A stretch of DNA of 64,000 bases. Origin: Wohlfahrtiimonas larvae. Lineage in GTDB: Bacteria; Pseudomonadota; Gammaproteobacteria; Cardiobacteriales; Wohlfahrtiimonadaceae. The notes under the pieces were generated by a model, which did no database searches, had not been told where the DNA came from, and saw only the letters and a program-made list of their open reading frames with translations. Shown here one piece after another: positions 53,493 to 62,291 of the stretch. The position numbers and the translations under genes are program-made. Positions within the stretch are counted from its first letter, which is position 1, and each line of letters opens with the position of its first letter. The stretch lies in the NCBI RefSeq assembly GCF_039543665.1, contig NZ_BAABKE010000004.1:186001-250000 (forward strand), given 5' to 3'.

Positions 53493-54449
53493 TTGAACCC
53501 TAATTTTTTAAGTTTTGAAGCACCCATTTTAGAACTAGATGCTAAAATCGAAGCATTAGAGAGCGCTGCGTCACAAGCAGGTGCTGATGTTACAGATGCG
53601 TTAGCAGAATTACAAAAACAAAGAAAAAATGAGATTACATCTATTTTTTCTAAATTAACGCCATCTCAAATCTCACAAGTATCTCGTCACCCTCTTCGCC
53701 CTTATACTTTTGATTACATCAAATATTTAGCATCAGACTTCCAAGAATTACATGGTGATCGAGCTTATGCAGATGATAAATCAATCATCGGTGGCTTAGC
53801 TCGCATTGATGGTCGCCCTGTTATGATTATTGGGCACCAACAAGGTCGTGATACTAAGGAAAAAATTTCACGTAATTTTGGTATGCCACGCCCTGAGGGT
53901 TATCGCAAAGCATTACGCTTAATGAAATTAGCAGAACGTTTTAATGTACCAATTGTAACTTTTGTTGATACTCCGGGTGCCTATCCTGGTATTGGTGCTG
54001 AAGAACGTGGACAAAGTGAAGCGATCGCACGCAATTTATTAGAAATGAGTAAGTTAAAAGTGCCTACCATTTGCACAATCATCGGCCAAGGTGGTTCAGG
54101 TGGTGCATTGGCAATTGCTGTAGGTGATCGCGTTATGATGCTTCAATACTCAACCTATTCTGTAATTTCACCAGAAGGCTGTGCATCTATTCTTTGGAAA
54201 AGCGCTGAGAAATCTATGGAAGCTGCGAATGCAATGGGTATCACAGCAGATCGTTTGTCTGAATTAGAATTGATTGATCATATTATTCCTGAACCCGAAG
54301 GCGGTGCTCATAGAGATCATGAAGCAGTTGCTCTCTCTGTAAAAACACAAATCATCCAATACTTAGATGAATTAAAAGATTTACCTGAAGATCAGCGTTT
54401 AGAACAACGTTATGATCGTATTATGAAATTTGGACGTTTTAAAGGTTAA
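53493..54449 (+). CDS. accA: Acetyl-CoA carboxylase carboxyltransferase subunit alpha
   Basis: It makes malonyl-CoA with AccD for fatty acid synthesis. The 318 residues (E. coli 319) begin NFLSFEAPILELDAKIEAL, as in the family. Seen: RHPLRPYTFDYI, FQELHGDRAYADD, IGHQQGRDTKEKISRNFGMPRPEGYRKALRLMKLAERF, TPGAYPGIGAEERGQSEAIA. The start is TTG, seven bases after AGGAG, which fits both homology and ribosome site. Seven bases separate it from the next gene. Confidence 0.97.
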   Translation: MNPNFLSFEAPILELDAKIEALESAASQAGADVTDALAELQKQRKNEITSIFSKLTPSQISQVSRHPLRPYTFDYIKYLASDFQELHGDRAYADDKSIIGGLARIDGRPVMIIGHQQGRDTKEKISRNFGMPRPEGYRKALRLMKLAERFNVPIVTFVDTPGAYPGIGAEERGQSEAIARNLLEMSKLKVPTICTIIGQGGSGGALAIAVGDRVMMLQYSTYSVISPEGCASILWKSAEKSMEAANAMGITADRLSELELIDHIIPEPEGGAHRDHEAVALSVKTQIIQYLDELKDLPEDQRLEQRYDRIMKFGRFKG

Positions 54450-54456
54450 TGTCTTT

Positions 54457-55347
54457 ATGAAAGACAATAATATGCTAACAGAGCGACTTTTGTCGCTCAT
54501 TGAACGTATAGAGCCATTGATTCCTCAAACTGCTTCACTAGTAGATTTTGAGCAGTATGCAGCATTTCGCTGGGTTCCTGAACAAAAATGGCGCCCTGCT
54601 CATTTGATACCCATTGAACAATTTGCTGAAGTTCAATTCACTGAACTCATTGGTGTTGATGAAAAAGCTGCCATCATTCGCCAAAATACAGAGCAATTTT
54701 TACATCAATTACCTGCGAATAACGTTCTCTTAACAGGATCTCGTGGTACAGGCAAATCATCTTTAATCAAAGCAACATTAACAGAATTTGCCCGAAGTGG
54801 ACTCAAAATGGTAGAGATTGATCGTGATGCACTCACTGATCTCACTCAATTGATCACTCTGCTTAGCCAATCATCTCATCGATTCATTATTTTTTGCGAT
54901 GACCTTTCATTTGAATCAGATGATTCTTCATATAAATCACTCAAAGCATTATTAGATGGCTCTTTAATGAATCCACCTGATAATATTCTATTTTATGCAA
55001 CCTCTAATCGTCGTCATTTATTACCTGAATACATGAGTGACAACCAAAGTGCTAAAATGGATACTAAAGGTGAAATTCACTTAGGCGAAGCTATTGAAGA
55101 AAAAATTTCATTGTCTGAACGCTTTGGAATTTGGTTAACATTCTATAGTTTTTCACAAAAAGAATATTTAGATGTCATTCAAAATTGGATTGCAATTTTA
55201 GATGGCTCAATTGAATTCACTCAAGAAATCGAACAAGAAGCACTACAATTTGCACTATTACGTGGTTCTAGAAGCGGCCGTGTGGCGATGCAATTTGCCA
55301 AAAGCTATGTTGGTGCATATCAATTGAAACATTTAAACAAGGAATAA
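54457..55347 (+). CDS. DUF815 family AAA ATPase
   Basis: The 296-residue protein has a single AAA-type nucleotide-binding domain: WVPEQKWRPAHLIPI near the start, P-loop LLTGSRGTGKSSLIKA (about residues 89-104) and FIIFCDDLSFE as Walker B, then LYATSNRRHLLPEYM-type sensor and a lid with LRGSRSGRVAMQFA. This is the DUF815 family, with no assigned function. The ATG at 54457 has AAAGG upstream; a later ATG at 54472 is possible. It stands between accA and nagB-II, with three bases to the latter, so it shares an operon. Confidence 0.86.
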   Translation: MKDNNMLTERLLSLIERIEPLIPQTASLVDFEQYAAFRWVPEQKWRPAHLIPIEQFAEVQFTELIGVDEKAAIIRQNTEQFLHQLPANNVLLTGSRGTGKSSLIKATLTEFARSGLKMVEIDRDALTDLTQLITLLSQSSHRFIIFCDDLSFESDDSSYKSLKALLDGSLMNPPDNILFYATSNRRHLLPEYMSDNQSAKMDTKGEIHLGEAIEEKISLSERFGIWLTFYSFSQKEYLDVIQNWIAILDGSIEFTQEIEQEALQFALLRGSRSGRVAMQFAKSYVGAYQLKHLNKE

Positions 55348-55350
55348 ATT

Positions 55351-56370
55351 ATGTCGACTTATATGGCAAAGGAAATCAAAGAAATACCAGAGGTCATTGC
55401 CAAACAAGGAGAAAGCAATGCTCCGATGTTGATTAAACTCGCAGAATTTTTAAGAAAAGAAACACCTAGCGGTATTACACTCTTAGGTCGCGGGAGCTCA
55501 AAAAATGCATGCTATTATGCAAAATATATTTTTGAAACAGCTCTAAATATCCCTGTTTCTATGGCATCACCTTCTATTGCATCTATTTATGATCGCACTT
55601 TGAAGTTTGATAACCATTTATTATTTGTTTGTTCACAGTCAGGTGCTAGCCCTGATTTAATTAAATATACTGAAAATGCTAAAGCAGGTGGTGCAACTAT
55701 CATTGCTTTGGTCAATGATGAATCATCCCCTATTGCAAAACTCTCAGATTTTTTATTTGGTTTAAAAGCAGGTAAAGAACATAGTGTTGCAGCAACTAAA
55801 TCATACATTGCAACACTCTATGCATTTGCTTCGATCTATGCAATGTTTTGTGGCAAGAACGATTTAGCTGATGAACTCTACCACTTACCTGAAGTGATGG
55901 ATCAAGTGGTCAATTCTACTTGGGATGAGTTTACAGATGCTATGCTGACTGCTGATAACTTGTTCTGCTTAGGTCGCAGCTACAATTATAGTACTGCGAG
56001 AGAAATTGCATTAAAATTCAATGAAACTTGCCAAATATTTGCCAATGACTATTCTGCATCAGAATTTTTTCATGGCCCACTAGCCTTACTTGAACGTGGC
56101 ATTCCTATTCTACATTTTCTAATGAATGATGAAACACATAAAATTTCGTTAGAAACCAATGAAAAGCTAGTCGCATTAGGTGCAAATATTTATACTGTTG
56201 ATAATAAAGCATTTGATGATAAAACATTAATAGTACCGACATCTTGCTCAATTATTCAACCTTTAATCCAAACGACGGTTATGTACAGTATCATCGAACA
56301 AATTGCTGTCAAAAAAGGATTAAATCCAGATACACCACCATTTTTGAATAAGATCACTAAAACAGTTTAA
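55351..56370 (+). CDS. nagB-II: SIS-domain glucosamine-6-phosphate deaminase (NagB-II type)
   Basis: The 339-residue double SIS-domain protein is related to the isomerase half of GlmS: LGRGSSKNACYYAKYIFE (about residues 44-61), SQSGASPDLIKYTENAKAGGA, then EIALKFNETC and EFFHGPLALLERG. It lacks the glutaminase domain, as in NagB-II, which converts GlcN-6-P to Fru-6-P and ammonia. The following gene is nagA, which supports the call. An AgaS-type isomerase is the alternative. AAGGAA precedes the ATG. Confidence 0.88.
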   Translation: MSTYMAKEIKEIPEVIAKQGESNAPMLIKLAEFLRKETPSGITLLGRGSSKNACYYAKYIFETALNIPVSMASPSIASIYDRTLKFDNHLLFVCSQSGASPDLIKYTENAKAGGATIIALVNDESSPIAKLSDFLFGLKAGKEHSVAATKSYIATLYAFASIYAMFCGKNDLADELYHLPEVMDQVVNSTWDEFTDAMLTADNLFCLGRSYNYSTAREIALKFNETCQIFANDYSASEFFHGPLALLERGIPILHFLMNDETHKISLETNEKLVALGANIYTVDNKAFDDKTLIVPTSCSIIQPLIQTTVMYSIIEQIAVKKGLNPDTPPFLNKITKTV

Positions 56371-56394
56371 ATTCAATCTTATATCGCCAATATA

Positions 56395-57495
56395 ATGAAA
56401 TCAATCTATGCACCAAGTATTTATGATGGTGAGCAATATCATCATAATGCTTGGTTAAATATTCAACATAATACTGTTCTTAATATTACTGATTCTGCCA
56501 TTTTTAATGAACAATTGGTTTATGAAGTTGGTACATTAGTGCCTGGCTTCATTGATCTACAGGTCAATGGTGGCGGTGGTATTTTATTGAATAATGATCC
56601 CACCATTCAAGGATTAACAAGAATCCTTGGAGCACATAGATCACTAGGGACACATGAATTACTAGCGACATTGATCACAAGTGATGATACAATCATTCAT
56701 AAAACATTGGATGCAGTCGAAGCTGCCATAGAACAAAATATGCAAGGTTTATTAGGGATTCATCTAGAAGGCCCTATGATTAATCACTTAAAACGTGGCA
56801 TTCACTTTGATCAAGATATCCATATTTTAAACGATCAGTTACTTAAAAATATTCAATCTCGTAACTTAGGCAAAATTCTTATAACACTCGCACCTGAAAC
56901 TGTTGAATCTCATATCATTACAGAACTTAAAGATGCTGGCATTACGGTATTTGCAGGCCACAGTAATGCAACAGCTGAAGAGGCACAAAAAGGACTGAAA
57001 GCTGGCATCTCTGGTTTTACTCATATGTTCAATGCAATGCCACCCATGCTATCAAGAGAGCCTTCCATATTAGGTGTTGCTATTTCTGATCGAAATAGCT
57101 GGGGAACAATCATTCATGATGGCATCCATATTGATCCTATCATGGTAAAAATTGCGATAGAAGCTAAACACCTTGATAATATGATTCTAGTCACAGACGC
57201 CATGGCAACATTAGGGAGTGATATCACTTCATTTGAATTTAATGGCCATACGATTTACAAAGAACATAACAAACTTGTGAATCATGAAGGTAAATTAGCT
57301 GGTGCACATATAGATCTCTTTACTAGCCTTAATAACACAATGAATATTGGTTATTCTTTTGAGCAAGCCTTGCAGATGATTACAAAAAATCCTGCTACAG
57401 CCCTCAATCTATATCCATACTTAGGTTCATTGAAAAATGGTGCAAAAGCTAATATAAATTGGATAAATGGTGCTATTATTAAACCTATCATATAA
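56395..57495 (+). CDS. nagA: N-acetylglucosamine-6-phosphate deacetylase
   Basis: The 366-residue amidohydrolase has PGFIDLQVNGGGG (about 49-61), LLGIHLEGPM (the metal Glu), FAGHSNATAEEAQKG, FTHMFNAMPPM and VTDAMATLG, all NagA signatures. It deacetylates GlcNAc-6-P; with nagB-II it feeds amino sugars to glycolysis. No ribosome site is evident before the ATG at 56395, 25 bases after nagB-II. No PTS or NagC gene is near, so how GlcNAc enters and is sensed is unknown. Confidence 0.95.
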   Translation: MKSIYAPSIYDGEQYHHNAWLNIQHNTVLNITDSAIFNEQLVYEVGTLVPGFIDLQVNGGGGILLNNDPTIQGLTRILGAHRSLGTHELLATLITSDDTIIHKTLDAVEAAIEQNMQGLLGIHLEGPMINHLKRGIHFDQDIHILNDQLLKNIQSRNLGKILITLAPETVESHIITELKDAGITVFAGHSNATAEEAQKGLKAGISGFTHMFNAMPPMLSREPSILGVAISDRNSWGTIIHDGIHIDPIMVKIAIEAKHLDNMILVTDAMATLGSDITSFEFNGHTIYKEHNKLVNHEGKLAGAHIDLFTSLNNTMNIGYSFEQALQMITKNPATALNLYPYLGSLKNGAKANINWINGAIIKPII

Positions 57496-57514
57496 TTTTT
57501 AGAAACAGGTCATC

Positions 57515-58432
57515 ATGAGCGGTTTAATTTTTATCTTTGTTTGTATTACAGTTGGTAAAATTCTTTCCAGATTGACCAACCCTCAGGAATTGATTCGCTC
57601 TCTCAATTTACTAGTTGTTCGAGTTGCGCTACCTGCATTGATTTTAGATAAAATTCATACGATCAACCTCGCAGGCGATGCTTTCTTCCCCATCGCAACA
57701 CCTTGGATTGGTTTCATTATCGCCATAGCAACTATCTATTTAATTAAGTTTTTTATTCCAATTTCTAAAGTAACAACTGGTTGTTTAATTTTATTATGTG
57801 GCACCAGTAACACATCATTTGTGGGATTTCCTTTAGTTTCAGCATTATTGGGAGAAGAAGCATTAAATACCGCAATCATTATTGATCAATCTAACCTTAT
57901 AGTACTATTTACATTGGGTATTTTAGTGGCCAATTTATATTCAGGAAAAAGTGTAGATATTAAGCAAATGCTTATTAGAATGTTGCTTTACCCTCCTGTT
58001 GTTGCACTGATAGTTGGCGTACTACTTCGCCCTTTTCCATACCCTGAGGCAGTACAATACACATTATCGACATTCGGTTCTCTTTTAACTCCCTTAACAA
58101 TGCTATCCATTGGGTGCAGCTTAACCATACCCCGTGATAAAAGTATGATTAAATTCATTTCAATCGGCTTAACCATTAAATTAATTATGATGCCTTTAGG
58201 TATCGCTTTATTAGCAATGTTTGTCTTCACCAATTTATCACCTTTAACCGCTGCAGTTTCCATTATGCAGGTTGGTATGGCGCCTATGGTTATGGCTGTT
58301 ATTATGGCTGCAGATAAAAATTTAAATCCTGATTTAGCTAACTTTTTAACAAGCATTGGCATTCCTATTTCTTTTATCACAGTTGTACTCTGGAATATTC
58401 TCTTGCCATTTGCTCAAGCTTCGACACATTAA
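57515..58432 (+). CDS. AEC family transporter (auxin efflux carrier-like)
   Basis: The 305-residue protein has about ten membrane segments. It shows the two-repeat pattern of the AEC family (LRP... GKILSRLTNPQELIRSLNLLVVRVALPALIL at the start and GTSNTSFVGFPLVSALLGEEALNTAIIIDQ near 94-123, then MLSIGCSLTI and VGMAPMVMAVIMA). Bacterial members carry malate or other small acids. It has an AGG ribosome site and sits 20 bases after nagA, so it may be in the same operon; a role with amino sugars is not established. Confidence 0.85.
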   Translation: MSGLIFIFVCITVGKILSRLTNPQELIRSLNLLVVRVALPALILDKIHTINLAGDAFFPIATPWIGFIIAIATIYLIKFFIPISKVTTGCLILLCGTSNTSFVGFPLVSALLGEEALNTAIIIDQSNLIVLFTLGILVANLYSGKSVDIKQMLIRMLLYPPVVALIVGVLLRPFPYPEAVQYTLSTFGSLLTPLTMLSIGCSLTIPRDKSMIKFISIGLTIKLIMMPLGIALLAMFVFTNLSPLTAAVSIMQVGMAPMVMAVIMAADKNLNPDLANFLTSIGIPISFITVVLWNILLPFAQASTH

Positions 58433-58501
58433 ATCATAACCCATTGAGATATTTGTTATAATTTCAGCACGACTCATCAGCCTGAAAGTGGTTCTCTAAG
58501 T

Positions 58502-59632
58502 ATGTTGATTGACTGGCTCACGCTTTATTACACAAAAAATATTGGTTCCAAACGACTAATGCAATTAGTTGCACATTTTGACTCTGCCACTAATGCAGTT
58601 AATGCTTCTAATAGCGAATGGCGCAAAGCAGGTATGACAGATACGGTAATCTCATCCCGCGAAGAGATTGCTAGAAAAAAAGCAGAAGCGGCCATTCATT
58701 GGAAAGATACTCATGACCAACATCATATTATTGTGGTGACTGATGATTTATATCCCGAATTATTACGTGTATCAGATGATCCACCTGCCTTATTATTCCT
58801 AAAAGGTAATCCTAATATTCTATCTCGCCCACAATTAGGTATTGTAGGCACTCGTCACCCTACTAAAGAGGGCGAACAGAATGCTTATCATTTTGCAAAA
58901 GAATTAGGAGATTACGGTTTTGTCATTACAAGCGGTTTAGCAATGGGCATTGATAAATCAGCCCATGAAGGCACATTAATGAGCCAATCACCAACCATTG
59001 CTGTTTTAGGAACAGGATTGAATGAAATTTATCCTAAAAATCATATAAAATTAGCTGAAAGAATCGTTATGCAAGGTGGTTGTTTAGTAAGTGAATTTCC
59101 ACTACATACACCAGCCATCCCCAATAATTTTCCCAAAAGAAATCGCATCATTGCAGGTTTATCATTAGGTGTTTTAGTTGTGGAAGCCGCTGACAAATCA
59201 GGCTCCTTAATCACTGCCCGCTTAGCCAATGAATCTAGCCGTGAAGTATTTGCGATCCCAAGTTCTATTCATAATCCACAATCCAAAGGTTGTCATAAAC
59301 TGATTCGTGAAGGCGCTAAATTAGTGGAGTCCACTTTTGATATTTTCTCAGAACTTAAACATTGGCTACCTAATGAAAATCAAACTGCTATTCAACATCC
59401 ACTCCCTTCTTCTAAAAAATCCATTGTAATGGTTGCGGTTGCCCCACCCGAAGATCCTTTAGAAAAACAGATCTTTGATCAATTAACACAACCTTTATCT
59501 ATTGATGATATCGTCATACAAACATCGTTAGAAGCACATATTGTGATGCAAGCAATTTCCATGATGGAAATCGAAGGCTATATCATCCGTCAAGATGGAC
59601 AATATTTCATCCAAAATCATCAATCTTCTTAA
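58502..59632 (+). CDS. dprA: DNA processing protein DprA/Smf
   Basis: DprA binds incoming single-stranded DNA and loads RecA in natural transformation. The 376-residue protein has an N-terminal helical region, then the Rossmann core LGIVGTRHPTKEG (about 115-127), FVITSGLAMGIDKSAHEG, TIAVLGTGLNEIYPK, GCLVSEFP and PKRNRIIAGLSLGVLVVEA, and a C-terminal winged helix (about 320-374, IDDIVIQTSLEAHIVMQAISMMEIEGYI). Full-length and intact. Its presence hints at competence but does not prove it. Confidence 0.96.
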   Translation: MLIDWLTLYYTKNIGSKRLMQLVAHFDSATNAVNASNSEWRKAGMTDTVISSREEIARKKAEAAIHWKDTHDQHHIIVVTDDLYPELLRVSDDPPALLFLKGNPNILSRPQLGIVGTRHPTKEGEQNAYHFAKELGDYGFVITSGLAMGIDKSAHEGTLMSQSPTIAVLGTGLNEIYPKNHIKLAERIVMQGGCLVSEFPLHTPAIPNNFPKRNRIIAGLSLGVLVVEAADKSGSLITARLANESSREVFAIPSSIHNPQSKGCHKLIREGAKLVESTFDIFSELKHWLPNENQTAIQHPLPSSKKSIVMVAVAPPEDPLEKQIFDQLTQPLSIDDIVIQTSLEAHIVMQAISMMEIEGYIIRQDGQYFIQNHQSS

Positions 59633-59653
59633 ATTTCAAGCAAGGAATTCAGC

Positions 59654-60571
59654 ATGAAAAAGCTTTTACTCTCCTTTGTTATTGCATCTAGCTTAGCAAC
59701 ATCTGCATTGGCTGAATTGAATGTTGTGACATCATTTTCTATTTTAGAAGATATCGCACACAACATTGGCAAAGACAAAGTAACAATCACATCCATGGTA
59801 AAGCGTAATCAAGATCCACATGGCTATGATCCATCATTCTCTGATATTCAAAATTTATACACAGCAGATTTATTAATCGTCAATGGTTTAAATTTTGAAA
59901 ATTGGCTCAATCGCGCCACGAAACAAGCAAATTTCAAAGGTGAAATCATAACTGCCAGCCAAGGCGTCAATATCATTCATTTAAAGAAGGATCATGATCA
60001 TCAACATGACGAAAATCATGAAAACCATGACCATGGTGATACAGATCCACATATTTGGCAAAACCCATTAAATGGGATCATTATGGCTGAAAATATTACC
60101 CAAGCCTTTATTGCAAAAGATCCTGAGAACAAAGATTTCTATATAAAAAACTTAGAAAGTTATAGTGAAAAATTACATAATTTAGATAAAAAAATTATGC
60201 AACAACTGCGAGATATTCCAAATCAACCATTAAAAGGCATTGTATTACATGATAGTTTCCGATATTTTTCTGAACGCTATCCTATCCAATTCTTTCCTAT
60301 TTTAGATGCACATAGTATTAGTGAACCTTCCGTCAAAACATTTGCAGGCATTAAGAATTTAATTACGCATAATCAAATTTCTGTTATCTTTGCGGAATCT
60401 ATGGAACAAAATCGCTTCATCACAACCATTGTTAATGATTATCAAATCACAAATGGCGGGCAATTAATTTCAGATACAATTCTAAAGCAAGGGAATGCAT
60501 GTGATTCATACATTGGCATATTAGAATGTAATGTTAAAACAATTGAACAAGCATTTATATCAAATCAATAA
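59654..60571 (+). CDS. Metal ABC transporter substrate-binding protein (ZnuA-like)
   Basis: This 305-residue periplasmic protein (cluster A-I) has a signal peptide (LLLSFVIASSLATSALA). Metal ligands lie in DPHGYDPSFSD (His near 56), a His-rich loop (DHDHQHDENHENHDHGD, about 117-133) before DPHIWQNP, HDSFRYFSERY and FAESMEQNR. The His-rich loop favours zinc over manganese. No permease or ATPase gene is next to it, so the rest of the transporter must be elsewhere. It is read from its own ATG, 21 bases after dprA. Confidence 0.88.
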   Translation: MKKLLLSFVIASSLATSALAELNVVTSFSILEDIAHNIGKDKVTITSMVKRNQDPHGYDPSFSDIQNLYTADLLIVNGLNFENWLNRATKQANFKGEIITASQGVNIIHLKKDHDHQHDENHENHDHGDTDPHIWQNPLNGIIMAENITQAFIAKDPENKDFYIKNLESYSEKLHNLDKKIMQQLRDIPNQPLKGIVLHDSFRYFSERYPIQFFPILDAHSISEPSVKTFAGIKNLITHNQISVIFAESMEQNRFITTIVNDYQITNGGQLISDTILKQGNACDSYIGILECNVKTIEQAFISNQ

Positions 60572-61072
60572 ATTTTGTTCACTTTCTAAATTCAATAGGT
60601 ACTGCTTGCGGTGCAATCCGCCAGCATAACCCGTTAAGGATCCATCACTACCAATGACACGATGACACGGCACAATAATACTAATCTTATTCTTACCATT
60701 TGCGTTAGAAACAGCACGTATTGCTTTTTCATTCCCTAACTGAATAGATTCATCTTTATAGCTAATGGTTCGACCATAAGGGATTGTGAGTAATACATTC
60801 CACACAGACTGCTGAAACTCTGTACCTATCATTAACAATGGAATAGTGAATTTTTTACGTGTTTGACTAAAATATTCTGTCAACTCTTCTCGCGTTTGTG
60901 CTAATACTTTAGTTTCTTCAGCTTTAGGCGTTAATTTAGCAGCTTTCGCAACAAATTCCACAATCTCTAATAAAGCATCATCTACAAACTCTAGCGCACA
61001 TAATTTACCCATTGCATCACAAGCAACCACTTGCCCAATTGGCGTGTCAATCAAAGTATAATATAAATTCAT
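60560..61072 (-). CDS. ogt: Methylated-DNA--protein-cysteine S-methyltransferase
   Basis: It removes methyl groups from O6-methylguanine or O4-methylthymine onto its own cysteine. The 170 residues match Ogt length; the active site is IIVPCHRVIGSDGSLTGYAGG, and FQQSVWNVLLTIPYGRTISY precedes it. It lacks an Ada N-terminal domain. The start is the ATG at 61072 after AAAGG; longer frames lack a ribosome site. The stop overlaps the end of the convergent zinc-binding gene by 12 bases. It is divergent from the PadR gene with 228 bases between. Confidence 0.93.
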   Translation of the reverse strand: MNLYYTLIDTPIGQVVACDAMGKLCALEFVDDALLEIVEFVAKAAKLTPKAEETKVLAQTREELTEYFSQTRKKFTIPLLMIGTEFQQSVWNVLLTIPYGRTISYKDESIQLGNEKAIRAVSNANGKNKISIIVPCHRVIGSDGSLTGYAGGLHRKQYLLNLESEQNLLI

Positions 61073-61201
61073 AGTAGCGCCTTTATCATAAATTGTTTTT
61101 CTAATTCTAAATATAAGTAATGATTTAAGCAATCACTAAGAATACATAAAAATATACCATTAATTATCAATGAGTTAATTAAGATTCCATCTGAATTTAA
61201 T

Positions 61202-61219
61202 ATATAGATATATCTAAAT
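61202..61219. promoter_or_regulatory. YqjI-like operator copy 1
   Basis: ATATAGATATATCTAAAT contains the palindrome TAGATATATCTA (61205-61216), just upstream of the -35 element. A near-identical copy lies 64 bases downstream. Confidence 0.6.
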
Positions 61220-61221
61220 TA

Positions 61222-61249
61222 TTTACAGAAAAATTTTTTTATGTATAAT
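61222..61249 (+). promoter_or_regulatory. Sigma-70 promoter of the PadR (YqjI-like) gene
   Basis: TTTACA (61222-61227) and a consensus TATAAT (61244-61249) are 16 bases apart and are bracketed by the two palindromes. An AAGGAG ribosome site follows near 61289, ten bases before the start. Confidence 0.7.
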
Positions 61250-61265
61250 TACTCATAAGATATGC

Positions 61266-61283
61266 ATATAGATATATCTGAAT
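61266..61283. promoter_or_regulatory. YqjI-like operator copy 2
   Basis: ATATAGATATATCTGAAT matches copy 1 at 17 of 18 bases and lies about 17 bases after the -10 element, where a bound repressor would block transcription. Confidence 0.6.
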
Positions 61284-61300
61284 AAATCAAGGAGACAATT

Positions 61301-61867
61301 ATGAAACATAATCATAAAGACCATTGCTCGCATGGTCGACATGGCCATCATGAAGAACATAGTGGTGGCAAACGATTAAAGCGCTTATTTGAACGTGGTG
61401 ATATACAATTACTATTATTACTACAGCTCAAAACCAAAAATTCCCATGGCTATGAATTAATTAAATCAATTAATGACTTAACCTCAGGCCTATATGAGCC
61501 AAGTCCCGGCGTACTTTATCCAACATTATCCATGCTAGAAGATCAAGAGCTCATTCTCCAAGATCCCAATGAAACTCATCGCAAAGTATATATGATTACT
61601 GCATTGGGATTAGATTATTTAAAGCAGCATGAAACAAAAATTACATTAATCAAAGAGCGCTTAGCATCTACGAAACATGCCCAAGATAATGTACATATTT
61701 CTAACGAATTGGAAGATGCTATTCGTCGCTTTAAGATGTTAATGCGCCATCAAATTCGTCAAGATCAGATTTCACAAGATCAATTAAACAAAATTGTTGC
61801 TATTATTAATCAAGCAAACTTAGAAATTGAAAAAGCTTACCAAGCCATTGCCCCAAATCACGAGTAA
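61301..61867 (+). CDS. PadR-family regulator, YqjI-like, with His-rich N-terminus
   Basis: The 188-residue protein begins with a His-rich stretch (eight His and one Cys within residues 3-20), then a PadR winged helix: FERGDIQLLLLLQLKTKNSHGYELIKSINDLTSGLYEPSPGVLYPTLSMLEDQ (about 28-80), and a helical C-terminus. The layout and much of the sequence follow E. coli YqjI as I remember it (GELRLVILDILSRDDSHGYELIKAIENLT, PSPGVIYPTL), a nickel-responsive repressor of yqjH. Two palindromes flank its promoter, suggesting autoregulation. No yqjH-type reductase is nearby; DUF2798 follows. Confidence 0.88.
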   Translation: MKHNHKDHCSHGRHGHHEEHSGGKRLKRLFERGDIQLLLLLQLKTKNSHGYELIKSINDLTSGLYEPSPGVLYPTLSMLEDQELILQDPNETHRKVYMITALGLDYLKQHETKITLIKERLASTKHAQDNVHISNELEDAIRRFKMLMRHQIRQDQISQDQLNKIVAIINQANLEIEKAYQAIAPNHE

Positions 61868-61941
61868 TCGGTTATAAGATTTTTCCGTAAGCATTAACGT
61901 TACTCAATGCATTCTACTTTATAGAAACTATGGAGAAATCT

Positions 61942-62211
61942 ATGTCAGATTCACAATTCAATCGTTATAAATTACCACCAAAAGCCATGCATCTTTTGGT
62001 ACCATTTTTCTTATCATTCTCAATGTCTTGCATCGTTTCATGCATCAGCGTGTTAAGAAGTGTTGGCTTTGCGAACTTTCATGTCAATACATGGGCTGCT
62101 TCGTGGATGATCTCTTGGGCAATCGCATTTCCATCTGTTTTAATCCTATTGCCATTGGTACGCAAATTTTCATTGATGTTCATCAGAGTAAAAAATACTA
62201 TAGCAAAATAA
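61942..62211 (+). CDS. DUF2798 family small membrane protein
   Basis: The 89-residue protein has two membrane segments (about 14-35 and 46-70). Opening with KLPPKAMHLLVPFFLSFSMSCIVSCISVLRSVG and WMISWAIAFPSVLILLPLVR, it matches DUF2798. The ATG at 61942 follows GGAGAAATCT, a better start than the ATG at 61930. It is 74 bases after the PadR gene and may be its target or co-transcribed. Function unknown. Confidence 0.8.
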   Translation: MSDSQFNRYKLPPKAMHLLVPFFLSFSMSCIVSCISVLRSVGFANFHVNTWAASWMISWAIAFPSVLILLPLVRKFSLMFIRVKNTIAK

Positions 62212-62235
62212 ACATCATAAAAATTTTAACCATAC

Positions 62236-62268
62236 AAAAAGAGACAGCAAATTGCTATCTCTTTTTTT
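62236..62268. terminator. Bidirectional terminator between DUF2798 and dsbC genes
   Basis: An imperfect stem of about 15 bp (AAAAAGAGA ... TCTCTTTTT with one C-A mismatch) is followed by a seven-T run on the plus strand. Confidence 0.75.
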
Positions 62269-62291
62269 CTAACCTTTTAAAGTAACAGTCA

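Noticed and set aside
53493..54449. AccA starting at an ATG further in
   Set aside because: It would remove family-conserved N-terminal residues; the TTG has an ideal AGGAG.
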